Positions 1 through 11,349 of a stretch of 64,000 bases of DNA are shown piece by piece. The position numbers and the translations under genes are program-made. Within the stretch, counting starts at the first letter, position 1. Each line of letters starts with the position of its first letter. This DNA is from Ovis canadensis. Lineage: Eukaryota; Chordata; Mammalia; Artiodactyla; Bovidae. The notes beneath the pieces were generated by a model, which was not told the origin of the DNA, ran no database searches, and saw only the letters and a list, made by a program, of their open reading frames with translations. The stretch is from assembly GCF_042477335.2 (NCBI RefSeq), contig NC_091246.1:181347001-181411000 (forward strand). The letters are read 5' to 3'.

Positions 1-177
1 ATCTTTGTGACTCCACAGATTGGAGCCCACCAGGCTCCTCTGTCCATGTGATTTCCAAGCAGGAATTCTGGATTAGGTTGCCATTTCCTTCTCCAGTGGA
101 TCTTCCTGATCCAGGGATCAAGCCCAAGCCTCCTACATTGGCAGGTGTGTTCTTTACCACTGAGCCACCTGGGAAGC
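1..177 (-). mobile_element. Bov-tA SINE, cut by window edge
   Basis: Reads as the reverse complement of a Bov-tA element. The Bov-A body comes first and the tRNA-like head ends at 'gccacctgggaagc' (about 164-177). The 3' end of the element lies outside the window. Confidence 0.85.
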
Positions 178-184
178 TTCCTGG

Positions 185-405
185 CTCTAAATCCCTCCAC
201 CAAGCTTCAACTTGCCTTTGAATCCTTTCTTGCTCTGCTCCTTTCCATAGAACTAATCACCATTGCACAGGATTTATTTTATTTGTGTTTACTGTCTCCC
301 TCCCCCCAACCCCCAGCAGGAATGTGAACTCTATGAGGCAAGGGTTGTGTGTCCATGGTCCTGCTGCATCCTTGGAACAGAAGAGGCATCAGCTTAGTGA
401 TGGGT
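185..405 (+). mobile_element. L2 LINE 3' fragment
   Basis: Contains the degenerate L2 3'-end phrase (aatgtgaactctatgaggca followed by the 'ctgctgcatcc' block). The copy is old and diverged, and its ends are approximate. Confidence 0.55.
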
Positions 406-483
406 AGAGTAATGACCCCCAAAGATGACTGAGTCCTACTCTGCATTCCTTTCAAGTTTTTAAGAAAGGAAGAACTTTGTAAT

Positions 484-485
<2 letters not shown>

Positions 486-517
<32 letters not shown>
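486..517. repeat. (AT)n microsatellite
   Basis: Pure AT dinucleotide run of about 16 units immediately before a CHR-type SINE. Confidence 0.95.
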
Positions 518-520
<3 letters not shown>

Positions 521-667
521 AAGTATTTGGCTGTGCCAGGTCTTCTTTGTGGCATGTGGGATTTTTAGTTGCAATATGTGAGATCTAGTTCTCTGGTGAG
601 GAACTGAACCCCAGGCCCCCTTCCTTGGGAGCTCAGAGTCTCAGCCACTGGACCACCAGGAAAACCC
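518..667 (-). mobile_element. CHR-type tRNA SINE
   Basis: Reverse-complement CHR SINE. It shows the 'ggctgtgccaggtcttc' segment, a 'ctggtgaggaactgaacccc' B-box-like region and the terminal 'ccactggaccaccagg' block. Confidence 0.8.
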
Positions 668-669
668 CT

Positions 670-957
670 GATTCCTTTTTTTTAAAATTGAGGTAAAATT
701 GTTTAACAATGTTGTGTTAGTCTCTACTGTACAGTGAAATGAATCAGCTATATGTGTACACATATCCCCTCTTTTTTGGATTTCCTTCACATTTAGGTCA
801 CCACAGAGCACCAAGCACATTCTCATTAATTATCTACTTATACATATTAGTGTACAGATGTCAATTCCAGTCTCCTAATTTGTCCCAACCCCCCTCACCC
901 CCTAGCATCCAGATGTTTGTTCTCTACATCTTTGTCTCTGTTTCTGACTTGCCTCCA
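670..957 (-). mobile_element. L1 3' UTR fragment
   Basis: Matches the reverse complement of the artiodactyl L1 3' end. Recognisable phrases are 'gtacagtgaaatgaatcagc', 'tcccctcttttttggatttcc' and 'catccagatgtttgttctctac'. It is 5'-truncated and has no intact frame. Confidence 0.8.
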
Positions 958-1600
958 CTCTTTTATTATAAGATATTCTCTTGTACTTTATCCTAATACT
1001 TTTAGAGTTTTTCTCTTTATTGTTTATATCTAGAGTCATCTGGAATTTATTAGATATAGGGATCAGATGAGAGATTCAGGTCTTTTTTTCTCCCTGACAA
1101 CCCAGTTGTTCCACTGCTGTTCCCCACTGGCTTGAAGGGACATCCTTGATCCAATAGCAATTTTTTCACAAGCATTTGTGTTTATTTCTAGGCTCTTGCC
1201 TATTGAATTGAACTGCATGTCTATTCACAGGTTACTCTCCAGGTAATTCTGTTAATTATTATAGTTTTTAAAATAAATTTCTATTGGCATACAGTTGACT
1301 TAATTATTGTAGTTTTGATAGTGCATTTTAATATCTGCTAGGGTTTGTCTCCTCTCATTTCTTCTCATTTTCAGAAAACTTTTGGTTATTTTAGTATGTT
1401 TATTTTTTCCATGTGAACTTTAGAATCAGCTTGTTAGATTCCAAAAAAAAAAAAAAAAAGATCCTTTGGTATTTTCACTGGGAGAGTATTTATAGTTAAT
1501 TTATGGTGCACTGACATATTTATGGTACCTAATATCATTTTGAAATTAGTTTAAAACTTTAAATTGTGCAGGTATTTTAATCTGGTAGATTTTTAGCAAC
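958..1600 (-). mobile_element. Older L1 fragment
   Basis: Diverged reverse-complement L1 ORF2/3' sequence with the typical 'tttagaatcagcttgttag' block near 1420 and an A-run at about 1443-1459. Reading frames are destroyed. The family is not resolved. Confidence 0.55.
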
Positions 1601-2851
1601 AGAACTGCTAGGTCAAACTCTAAAGACCCTTTCATTGGTCAAGTATTATGACATAGAAATGACCTCTCCACCAAAGAGAGATTTGTCTGAGAGTGTGCCC
1701 TCCTCCAACAGTGCATTCCCCCAAGCCTGAGTGAGGGCATTGTGTGTAGTGTGCAATTCAGAACTCCTGGGGGAGCTCTTGGTCCCTTTACAAATGTATA
1801 CCATCCAGTGCCTGGTCAGTGAATGCCAACTAACAAGTTCTGGGTGCATAGAGGCTTCGTTCTACCAAAGGGGCTGGCCCTGACCGAAATTCTCACTACA
1901 CGTTAGGCAGGAATACTGTGGGAGAGACTCAAAGATGGATAGTGGGCAGAAGTGTTCCTGGCTTACTGTTCTGTAACTTGGAATAATACCTTTTCCCTTC
2001 CCTTAAAAGACTGTTAATTTGCAATCATGAGAAGTGACATTCAAATATTAATACAGCATTAGCTCATGACTTCAGGAACCTTAAAGGATAAATGGGCTTT
2101 GGCAGGTTGTTGGCTGGAGAACTGAACCAGTATAAACAATAATTACAATAAGACAATGCTTTCTGAATCCTGACAACTTACTTTAAAATTAGTTTTGAAA
2201 CCATTTGTAGATCAGAAGTTGTGATGGAAGACACCCTTCTAGCCTTCACCACTTAATCCTGGTGCCTCCTTTCCTTTCTCTGTGATGATCCCGGGTCTGC
2301 CAGGGCCCTCTGTTGGTGCCAGATCAGGTCCATGATCCTTCAAGAGTAGCCGGGAGTTTAGTTACATCCTATTACTTGTCTTTAGTCAATTTCCTCTTCC
2401 CTTCCAAATCCTCATCACTTCCCTTAAGCTTTTCACACAACCCAGCTCTGTCATAGTCAGGTGGCTTCATCTCCTATGTGACCAAAAAATTAGGTTGTTT
2501 GGCAAAAACTGTTCTTATTTCCTCCCTTTCACTTTATCCCTAATATATTTGTTTGTCCAGTCTCAAAGGATGAGTACCCCAATTAGGGCTAACCTGTGCT
2601 CTAAGCCTTGGCTCTGTCTTCTTTTCCATCAGTGATCGCTTCTTTCTTATATGCAGCTGGGCCGCTGCATCACACAGCCATAGGAGGTGTCATTCACATG
2701 GAATGCCATGTAAATGATGCCACCTGGTGTTGGCCATAGACAGTCTTGACTTGAAAATCCTATTTCTCTCCCATCCTTTACTCCCATCTGTCATATTAAC
2801 AGTCTCGCTGTTCTCTTCGTCCTTTGTAACCATCACTTATTGTCGCTCCTC
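1601..2851. other. Unresolved intergenic stretch
   Basis: No RNA gene, recognisable repeat or credible exon is seen. Short open frames here have no recognisable protein content. A short T-rich part near 2700-2850 leads into the L1 target site. Confidence 0.4.
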
Positions 2852-2867
2852 TAAGCCAGGCTTTTTA

Positions 2868-5794
2868 TTTTATTTTATTTTTAAGAGTTGGTCTTTTTAT
2901 TTATTTATTTTTGTTATTTTTGTTATTTTAATATAAATTTATTTATTTTAATTGGAGGTTAATTACTTTACATTATTGTATTGGTTTTGCCATACATCAA
3001 CATGAATCTGCCACAGGTATACACGTGTTCCCCATCCTGAACCCCCCTCCCACCTCCCTCCCCGTACCATCCCTCTGGGTCATCCCAGTGTACCAGCCCC
3101 AAGCATCCAGTATCATGCATCGAACCTGGACTGGCGATTCGTTTCATATATCATGTTATACATGTTTTAATGCCATTCTCCCAAATCATCCCACCCTCTC
3201 CCTCTCCCACAGAGTCCCAAAGACTGTTCTATACATCTGTGTCTCTTTTGCTGTCTTGCATACAGGGTTATCATTACCATCTTTCTAAATTCCATATATA
3301 TGCGTTAGTATACTGTATTGGTATTTTTCTTTCTGGCTTACTTCACTCTGTATAATAGGCTCCAGTTTCACCCACCTCATTAGAACTGATTCAAATGTAT
3401 TCTTTTTAATGGCTGAGTAATACTCCATTGTGTATATGTACCACTGCTTTCTTATCCATTCATCTGCTGATGGACATCTAGGTTGCTTCCATGTCCTGGC
3501 TATTATAAACAGTGCTGTGATAAACATTGGGGTACATGTGTCTCTTTCAATTCTGGTTTCCTCCTGTGTATGCCCAGCAGTGGGATTGCTGGGTCATAAG
3601 GCAGTTCTATTTCCAGTTTTTTAAGGAATCTCCACACTGTTCTCCATAGTGGCTGTACTAGGTTGCATTCCCACCAACAGTGTAGGAGGGTTCCCTTTTC
3701 TCTATACCCTCTCCAGCATTTATTGCTTGTAGACTTTTAGATTGCAGCCATTCTGACTGGTGTGAAATGGTACCTCATTGTGGTTTTGATTTGCATTTCT
3801 CTGATAATGAGTGATGTTGAGCATCTCTCCATGTGTTTGTTAGCCATCAGTACGTCTTCTTTGGAGAAATGTCTATTTAGTTCTTTGGCCTATTTTGTGA
3901 TTGGGTCGTTAATTTTTCTGGAATTGAGCTGCAGGTGTTGCTTGCATATTTTTGGGATTAGTTGTTTGTCAGTTGCTTCATTTGCTATTATTTTCTCCCA
4001 TTCAGAAGGCTGTCTTTCCACCTTGCTTATAGTTTCCTTTGTTCTGCAGAAGCTTTTAATTTTAATTAGGTCCCATTTGTTTAGTTTTGCTTTTATTTCC
4101 AGTATTCTGGGAGGTGGATCATAGAGGATCCTGCTGTGATTTATGTCGGAGAGTGTTTTGCCGATGTTCTCCTCTAGGAGTTTTATAGTTTCTGATCTTA
4201 CATTTAGATCTTTAATCCATTTTGAGTTTATTTTTGTGTATGGTGTTAGAAAGTGGTCTAGTTTCATTCTTTTACAAGTGGTTGACCAGTTTTCCCAGCA
4301 CCACTTGTTAAAGAGATTGTCTTTAATCCATTGTATATTCTTGCCTCCTTTGTCAAAGATAAGGTGTCCATAGGTGTGTGGATTTATCTCTGGGCTTTCT
4401 ATTTTGTTCTATTGATTTATATTTCTGTCTTTGTGCCAGTGCCATACTGTCTTGATGACTGTGGCTTTGTAGTAGAGCCTGAAGTCAGGCAGGTTGACTC
4501 CTCCAGTTCCATTCTTCTTTCTCAGGATTGCTTTGGCTATTCAAGGTTTTTTTGTATTTCCATACAAATTGTGACATCATTTGTTCTAGCTCTGTGAAAA
4601 ATACCATTGGTAGCCTGATAGGGATTGCACTGAATCTATAGATTGCTTTGGGTAGTAAGCTCACTTTTGCTATATTGATTCTTCCGATCCATGAACATGG
4701 TATATTTCTCCATCTATTCGTGTCCTCTTTGATTTCTTTCATCAATGTTTTATAGTTTTCTACATATAGGTCTTTAGTTTCTTTAGGTAGATACATTCCT
4801 AAGTATTTTATTCTTTTCGTTGCAATGGTGAATGGAATTGTTTCCTTAATTTCACTTTCTATTTTCTCATTATTAGTGTATAGGAATGCAAGGGATTTCT
4901 GTGTGTTGATTTTATATCCTGCAACTTTACTATATTCATTAATTAGCTCTAGTAATTTTCTTGGAGAAGGCAACGGCAACCCACTCCAGTACTCTTGCCT
5001 GGAAAATCCCATGGATGGGGGAGCCTGGAAGGCTGCAGTCCATGGTGTCGCGAAGTTCTGACACGACTGAGCAACTTCACTTTCACTTTTCACTTTCATG
5101 CATTGGAGAAGGACATGGCAACCCACTCCAGTGTTCTTGCCTGGAGAATCTCAGGGACGGGGGAGCCTGGTGGGATGCTGTCTATGGGGTTGCACAGAAT
5201 CAGACATGACTGAAGTGACTTAGCAGCAGCAGCAGTAATTTTCTGGTGGAGTCTTTAGGGTTTTCTATGTGGAGGATCATGTCATCTGCAAACAGTGAGA
5301 GTTTTACTTCTTCTTTTCCAATTTGGATTCTTTTTATTTCTTTTTCTGCTCTGATTGCTGTGGCCAAAACTTCCAAAACTATGTTGAAAGTAGCAGTGAA
5401 AGTGGGCACCCTTGTCTTGTTCCTGACTTTAAGGGAAATGCTTTCAATTTTTCACCATCTAGGATAATGTTTGCTGTTGGTTTGTCATATATAGCTTTTA
5501 TTATGTTGAGGTATGTTCCTTCTATTCCTGATTTCTGGAGAGTTTTTATCATAAATGGATGTTGGATTTTGTCAAAGGCTTTCTCTGCATTTATTGAGAT
5601 AATCATATGGCTTTTATTCTTCAATTTGTTAATGTGGTATATTACATTGATTGATTTGCAGATATTGAAGAATCCTTGCATCCCTGGGATAAAGCCCACT
5701 TGATTATGTTGTATGATCTTTTTAATGTGTTGTTGGATTCTGATTGCTAGAATTTTGTTAAGGATTTCTGCATCTATGTTCATCAGTGATATTG
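2868..5794 (-). mobile_element. 5'-truncated ruminant L1 (ORF2 C-terminal part and 3' UTR)
   Basis: A minus-strand L1 covers the reverse transcriptase and C-terminal parts of ORF2 plus the 3' UTR. The FADD reverse-transcriptase motif is readable in the minus frame around 5290-5310, and the ORF2 C-terminus (ending ILTHIYGI) stops near 3285. The frame is broken in several places and split by a BOV-A2 SINE. A candidate 16-bp target-site duplication with one mismatch flanks it: taagccaggcttttta at 2852-2867 and taagtcaggcttttta at 5795-5810. ORF1, the endonuclease and the 5' UTR are missing, so the copy cannot move by itself. Confidence 0.9.
4962..5233 (+). mobile_element. BOV-A2 SINE nested in L1
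   Basis: Two Bov-A monomers joined by the 'cactttcacttttcactttc' linker and ending in (CAG)n. Target-site duplication agtaattttct at 4951-4961 and 5234-5244. It lies inside the 2868-5794 L1 and is therefore younger than it. Confidence 0.95.
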
Positions 5795-5810
5795 TAAGTC
5801 AGGCTTTTTA

Positions 5811-6590
5811 AAAGAGTTGTTATACTAGTCTCCACTTCTTTACCTTTCTTTCCCGCTCTGTTATACTTTAAGTAATTTATTCTTTTCATGTATATTTATT
5901 AACTACCTATTAAATGCCAGCACCACACTAGCTGCTCAGACCACAATAGAAAGTAGAAAGAAATATAAGCTCCCTCACACTCATAGAGCTTATCAAATGT
6001 TGAAAAAGAGAAACAGACAACAAGAAATCATGTTTAAAAAGTATGTAATTTCAGAGACAGATTCAGCTTTGCAGCCTGGTGCTGCCACTTCCTAGCTGCA
6101 TGTCCTTGGTAAGTTACTTCTGTGTCAGGATGCGTTGAGTTCCATGTGACAGGATTGTCAACTTGTCTGGTTTCATTCATAAGGATATTTGTGATTTGCT
6201 GGAGAAAAAGCCCAGAGATAGGCATTACCAGTCTCAGTGAGACCATCAACGACCTAATTTATCCTTTCCTCCTGCATCCTTAGATGCATCCCATCTCTGC
6301 CTCTTGCTTGTCATAGACTGACAACGCCTCCAGCTTCACTTATTTTCCTGATAATATCTAAAGCCTGAAGCAGCAGGAGTGAGGCATAAAGGGCTTTCTC
6401 TTCTATCCCTTTTTATCTCATGAAGGAGAAAACACTTTCCCAGGAACCCTCAACAGTCTTGTTTGTATCTCTCATGCCTGCATCAGTACCAGCCATGAGT
6501 AAAACAGCACATGGTCACCAAAACTGGTTGTCTGATTCACTAGGACTTTGTCTAGGCTCATTGTCATCCCCAACAAAATCAGGCCTGGTT
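5811..6590. other. Diverged repeat traces, otherwise unresolved
   Basis: About 5880-6005 resembles an ancient mammalian repeat ('taactacctattaaatgccag' followed by a 'gagctt' block), family not assigned. Position 6055-6125 is a MIR piece, listed separately. Nothing else is recognised. Confidence 0.35.
6055..6125 (+). mobile_element. MIR SINE fragment
   Basis: Contains the MIR core-like phrase 'gctgccacttcctagctgca' followed by 'gtccttggtaagttacttc'. A short ancient fragment. Confidence 0.65.
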
Positions 6591-6599
6591 AATGAAGAG

Positions 6600-6765
6600 G
6601 CAAGTTGTGGAGGCCATGGTTTGGCAACCAGAAGCATCAGTCTAAGTTGCCTCATCTCTTCAAAGAGGGGATAATGATACCTGCCTCACTGCATTGGTAG
6701 AAGGATGAGTGAACAACATAGGTAGAGCACCTGGTACACGGTGCACACTTGCTCAGTGTCCATTC
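6600..6765 (+). mobile_element. MIR SINE fragment
   Basis: Shows the MIR 3' half: 'gttgcctcatctcttcaaag', 'ggggataatgatacctgcc' and 'gagcacctggtacacgg' in the expected order. Confidence 0.65.
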
Positions 6766-6863
6766 CCTTCTGTGGTTAGGCATCTAGACTCTTGGGTCTA
6801 GCAGGGACCTCAGAGGTTAGCTAGGCCAGCCCCCTCCTTTTGTGGGTCACAAAGCAAATGGGT

Positions 6864-7158
6864 CAATTTTAAAGGAAATTGAGCCTGAATATTCATTGGA
6901 AGGACTGATGCTGAAGCTCCAATGCTTTGACCACCTGATGCAAAGAGCTGCCTCATTGGAAAAGACCCTGATACTGGGAAAGATTGAAGGCAGGAGGAGA
7001 AGGAGATGACAGAGGATGAGATGGTTGGATGGAATCACCAACTCAATGGACGTGAGTTTGAGCAAACTCTGGGAGATAGTGGAAGACAGAGGAGACTGGT
7101 GTGCTAAGTGCATGGGGTCTCAAAGAGTAAGACACAATTTAGCGACTGAACAACAACA
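6864..7158 (+). mobile_element. BovB LINE 3' end, truncated
   Basis: Last ~290 bp of BovB, with the 'gaggatgagatggttggatg' block and a gactgaacaacaacaac tail. A clean target-site duplication, acaaagcaaatgggt, at 6849-6863 and 7159-7173 shows a single 5'-truncated insertion. Confidence 0.92.
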
Positions 7159-7406
7159 ACAAAGCAAATGGGTGTTGAACCAGATCCAAGAAAGAGATGT
7201 GCTTAAAAAAGGAATGATGAGAAAAGGTCAGACTGGGGCTATATTATGGAGTCTTGCCAACAGGATTTGTTGATGGCTTAGGCATATAAGCATGAAAGAG
7301 CAGAGTTGAGGATACTTCAGGGTTTTTAGATGGTGCCCTGTGCTGAGGTGGAGAACATCACAGGAAGGTTAGAATTACTTTTGCTAAAATGGGAAGAAGT
7401 CAGTTT

Positions 7407-8471
7407 TTTTTTTAATTTATTTATTTTTACTGTATTGGTTTTGCCATACATTGACATGAATCCAGCACGGGTGTATATGCTTTCCCAAACATGAACCCCC
7501 CTCCCACCTCCCTCCCCATAACATCTCTCTGGGTCATCACCGTGCACCAGCCCCAAGCATGCTGTATCTTGCATCGGACTTAGACTGGCGATTTGATTCT
7601 TACATGATAGTATACATGTTACAATGCCATTCTCCCAAATCATCCCACCCTCTCCCTCTCCCTCAGAGTCCAAAAGTCCGTTATACACATTTGTGTCTTT
7701 TTTGCTGTCTTGCATACAAGGTCGTCATTGCCATCTTCCTAAATTCCATATATATGTGTTAGTATACTGTATTGGTGTTTCTCTTTCTGGCTTACTTCAC
7801 TCTGTATAATCGGCTCCAGTTTCATCCATCTCATCAGAACTGATTCAAATGTATTCTTTTTAACGACTGAGTAATACTCCATTGTGTATATGTACCACAG
7901 CTTTCTTATCCATTCATCTGCTGATGGACATCTAGGTTGTTTCCATGTCCTGGCTATTATAAACAGTGCTGCGATGAACATTGGGGTACGTGTGTCTCTT
8001 TCAATTCTGGTTTCCTCGGTGTGTATGCCCAGCAGTGGGATTGCTAGGTCATAAGGTAGTTCTATTTCCAGTTTTTTAAGGAATCTCCACACTGTTTTCC
8101 AAAGTGGCTGTACTAGTTTGCATTCCCACCAACAGTGTAGGAGGGTTCCCTTTTCTCTATACCCTCTCCAGCATTTATTGCTTGCAGATTTTTGGATCAC
8201 AGCCATTCTGACTGGTGTGAAGTGGTACCTCATTGTGGTTTTGATTTGCATTTCTCTAATAATGAGTGATGTTGAGCGTCTTTTCATGTGTTTGTTAGCC
8301 ATCCGTATGTCTTCTTTGGAGAAATGTCTATTTAGTTCTTTGGCCCATTTTCTGATTGGGTCATTTATTTTTCTGGAATTGAGCTGCATAAGTTGCTTGT
8401 ATATTTTTGAGATTAGTTGTTTGTCAGTTGCTTCATTTGCTATTATTTTCTCCCATTCAGAAGGCTGTCTT
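7407..8471 (-). mobile_element. 5'-truncated L1 forming the 3' part of a U6/L1 chimera
   Basis: Minus-strand L1 3' end. It covers the ORF2 C-terminal region (stop near 7739, protein end ILTHIYGI) and the 3' UTR, and ends in a T-run on the + strand at about 7404-7412. It is closely similar to the L1 at 2868-5794 until position 8470. There the L1 sequence stops abruptly at 'aaggctgtct' and U6 sequence begins with no spacer. No target-site duplication separates L1 from U6. Instead one duplication (gaagtcagttt at 7396-7406 and 8576-8586) encloses both, so they were inserted together. Confidence 0.93.
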
Positions 8472-8528
8472 AAAAATATGGAATGCTTCACGAATTTGCG
8501 TGTCATCCTTGCACAGGGGCCATGCTAA

Positions 8529-8569
<41 letters not shown>

Positions 8570-8575
8570 GAGCAC
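8472..8575 (-). ncRNA. U6 snRNA retrocopy (U6/L1 chimera)
   Basis: Reading the minus strand from 8575, the sequence is essentially full-length U6: it opens GTGCTCGCTTCGGCAGCACA and ends in the ATATTTTT 3' terminus at 8472. It is 104 nt against about 107 nt for functional U6. The missing bases fall in the conserved ACAGAGA(A)GATTAGC region, where the copy reads ACAGAGATTAGC, a 3-nt loss affecting the sequence that pairs with 5' splice sites. C-to-T type changes are also seen (for example CTGTGCAAGG). A gene-encoded U6 would have its own snRNA promoter. Here an 11-bp target-site duplication starts directly at the U6 5' end, and L1 sequence is fused to its 3' end, so this is a template-switch retrocopy and probably a pseudogene. 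Confidence 0.95.
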
Positions 8576-8611
8576 GAAGTCAGTTTGTTTTATTGTATTT
8601 ATTTATATTTA

Positions 8612-8706
8612 TTTGGCTGTGCTGCACAGCCTATGGGATCTTAGTTCCCCAACAAGCCCTCAGCAGTGAAAGTACAGAGTCTTCCCTGAACCTCCAGGGA
8701 ATTCCA
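8612..8706 (-). mobile_element. CHR-type SINE fragment
   Basis: Reverse-complement CHR fragment with 'ggctgtgctgcacagcctat' and 'ttagttccccaacaagccct', ending 'ctccagggaattcc'. It is missing part of the element. Confidence 0.7.
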
Positions 8707-9099
8707 GGAAGAAGGCAACTTGAAGCTTTCAAACTTTGTCTTTACATTCTTTGTTTTACAGATTTGGGGATTATTTATAACATAAAGAGTAATGGGTAAT
8801 TTCTAAATCCATAGAAAAGATAGCTAAAGATTTCCATATAATTTAGCTTCCTCAAATTTCACAGGATTCTGTTGCCTAATGTTGACATCTGATCAATGCA
8901 AAAAGTCAATTAATATTTGGAAATAATCTTCATTTTGCAAAGCCAATGTACTCTCTCTTTGATTCATTTCACTGGGCAGAAACGAAAGATGAGAAAACAG
9001 CCCATTGTTGCCTTTCTGTAGTGTTTGGAGACTTCTGGACAATGTCTTTAAGAGATATAACTCCTGATCCCCAGGAGTGGTAGTTCTTCTTCATTAGGG
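8707..9099. other. Unresolved intergenic stretch
   Basis: AT-rich single-copy-looking sequence. No gene or repeat is recognised. Confidence 0.35.
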
Positions 9100-9291
9100 C
9101 AGAGGTCCCCAATGTCCAGGGTCTAATGCCTGATGATCTGACATGGAGCTGATGTAATAATAATAAAGATAAAGTGCCCTATAAATGTAATACACTTGAA
9201 TCATTCTGAAACCATCCACTGCCCACCCATCCATGGAAAATTTGTTTTCCACAAATCAGGTCCCTGATGCCAAAAAGGCTGGGGACAGCTG
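9100..9291 (-). mobile_element. hAT-type miniature DNA transposon
   Basis: Begins CAGAGGTCCCCAA and ends with GGGGACAGCTG, imperfect inverted termini of the Charlie/Cheshire-like hAT class. The interior ('gtaataataataaagataaa', 'cactgcccacccatccatgg') matches, in opposite orientation, the copy at 18092-18282. Too short to encode a transposase. Confidence 0.75.
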
Positions 9292-9566
9292 ATTAAGGAG
9301 ATACTAAAGGCAAGGTCTTAAATGCATCCATGGAATTTGGTTTTCCTTACTTGCTCAAAAATACATTTAAAAAAACTTACTGGTTCTTCAGCAGCCAGGC
9401 CAGATGTGTCCTTGTCAAACTGAGTGGATTCACTCCCTGGGTACTGACCAGTCACAGACTGCTACTTATCTTGGCCTTGTAATGGTGGTCATGGGGGGAG
9501 ATGGGGAAGCCAGGGAAAATATAGTTCAGAGAAAGAGCTTCAAGAACCCTTAATGATCACACGGAT

Positions 9567-9744
9567 CAATGATTCTGAGCCTGGCCTGCAATGGGAATCA
9601 CTTTGGGGATCTTCTAACAACACTAAGGCCTGCCTCCTACCACTCAGATTTTGACACAAGTATCTGGGAGTGTAGCCAGGACATCAGTAATTTTTAAACA
9701 CTCCTCCAGTGTTTTTCATACACAGCTTGGGTTAAGAACCACTG
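9567..9744 (+). mobile_element. MER5A-like hAT MITE
   Basis: Near-palindromic MER5A layout. A degenerate 'caatgattctgagcctggc' start, an 'aatcactttggggatcttc' block and the terminal 'gttaagaaccactg' are visible. The flanks do not show a clear 8-bp duplication. Confidence 0.8.
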
Positions 9745-10264
9745 ACTTTGTTCCCAGTGAGAACAAAGCTCACTGAATCCCAGAACTTCTAGGCCACATG
9801 GTTTGTGAGGTAGTATATGAGGTTTCAAACTCAGGCTTTGCACATCTTCTGTCAATGGTCTCAAGAAGAAGGAGGCATAGCCAGAGAGAAGAGAGAGGCA
9901 AACTTATTTAGAAGGTTGATGGAAATGCTTGTGAATTCACTGAAAGTAGATAATTTCTGTGGTTCATCTAAGAGTTGTGATTAGATCACTTCAATATGTT
10001 TCCCAGTGAGAGGGCATGGCATGGGCAACCACAGACAACAGCCTGGTTAGCCTTTCTCCTCCAAAGCCATACCCTCCCTTGGGATTGGTGCTCACCCTTC
10101 TGGGTAACAGAGTTCAAGTGAGAAAGAACAGAGCTCATGGAGAATGCTGGTTTTGGTCTTGGTATTCCCAAGGCTGAAGAATGTGAATGGGAACAGGACA
10201 CCTTTGCTTATGACATTAAAGGGAATCATTGGGAAAGTTTATAGGAACAAAAAACAAAGTTAAG
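9745..10264. other. Unresolved intergenic stretch
   Basis: No RNA gene, repeat or convincing exon is seen. Confidence 0.35.
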
Positions 10265-10704
10265 AATTCTAAAACTTTATTTTTTTCAGTTTCATTTACT
10301 TAAAAAATTTTGGAGTATAATTGATTTTCAATGTTGCACTAATTGCAACTGTACAGTAAAGTGAATCAGTTATTCATATATATGTGTCCATTCTTTTTTA
10401 GATTCTTTTCCCATATAAGTTATTACAGTGTGTTGAAAAGAGTGCCCTGTGCTATTCAATAGCTCCTGAAACAACTAGCATGTTTTTGTGTGCTTAATAG
10501 GCTTTTGGAAGTCTTTTCTGGTGAAATGTCTATTCAAATCCTTTGCTCATTTAAAAATTAATGTATTAGTCATGACTGTATTAGCCGTAGGAGTTTGAGT
10601 TTGTTTGCTTGCATGTTTGTTTTTTGATAGATTCCTTAGGATTTTCTATACACAGAATCATGTCATCTATAAATAAGGACAGTTTTTTACTTCATTCTTT
10701 CTAA

Positions 10705-11095
10705 TTTCAGTTCAGTTGAGTCCCTCAGTCGTGTCCGACTCTTTGCGACCCCATGAACTGAAGCATGCCTGGCTTCCCTGTCCATCACCAACTCCCGGGG
10801 CCTGCTCAAACTTATGTCCATTGAGTCTGTGATGCCATCCAACCATCTCATCCTCTGTTGTCCCCTTCTCCTCCTACCTTCAATCTTTCCCAGCTTCAGG
10901 GTCTTTTCCAGTGAGTTAGTTATTTGTATCAGATGGCCAAACTATCAGAGCTTCAGCTTCCTATGAATATTCAGGACTGATTTCCTTTAGGATTGACTGG
11001 TTTGCTCTCCTTGCAGACCAACGGACTCTCAAGAGTCTTCTCCAACACCACAGTTCAAAAGCATCAATTCTTCAGCACTCAGCTTTCTTTATAGA
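10705..11095 (-). mobile_element. BovB LINE 3' end nested in L1
   Basis: Reverse complement of the BovB 3' end. It starts with the ttcagttcagtt tail, passes through 'tctcatcctctgttgtcccc' and stops at 'actcagctttctttatag'. The L1 sequence continues on both sides. Confidence 0.88.
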
Positions 11096-11349
11096 GTTGT
11101 TTTATCTCTTTTTGTTGCCTTACTGCAGTGACTAGAACCTCAAGTACAACATGAAATAGGCCCGATGAGAGGAGACATTTGCCTTGTTCCTGATCTCAGG
11201 GTAAACCAATCAGTGTTTCATATTAAGTATGAAGTTAGCTGTAGGTTTTCCACAGATACCCCTTTACAGACTGAGGAATTTCCCTTCATTTCCTGTTTTA
11301 TTGAGAACTTTTATCATGAATGGTGTTGCATTTGTCAAATGCATTTTTT

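Noticed and set aside
486-517. Regular repeats considered as a CRISPR-like or satellite array
   Set aside because: Simple AT dinucleotide microsatellite. No spaced direct repeats of CRISPR type occur anywhere in the window.
4485-5126. 213-codon minus-strand ORF
   Set aside because: A chance fusion of antisense BOV-A2 sequence with an L1 ORF2 piece.
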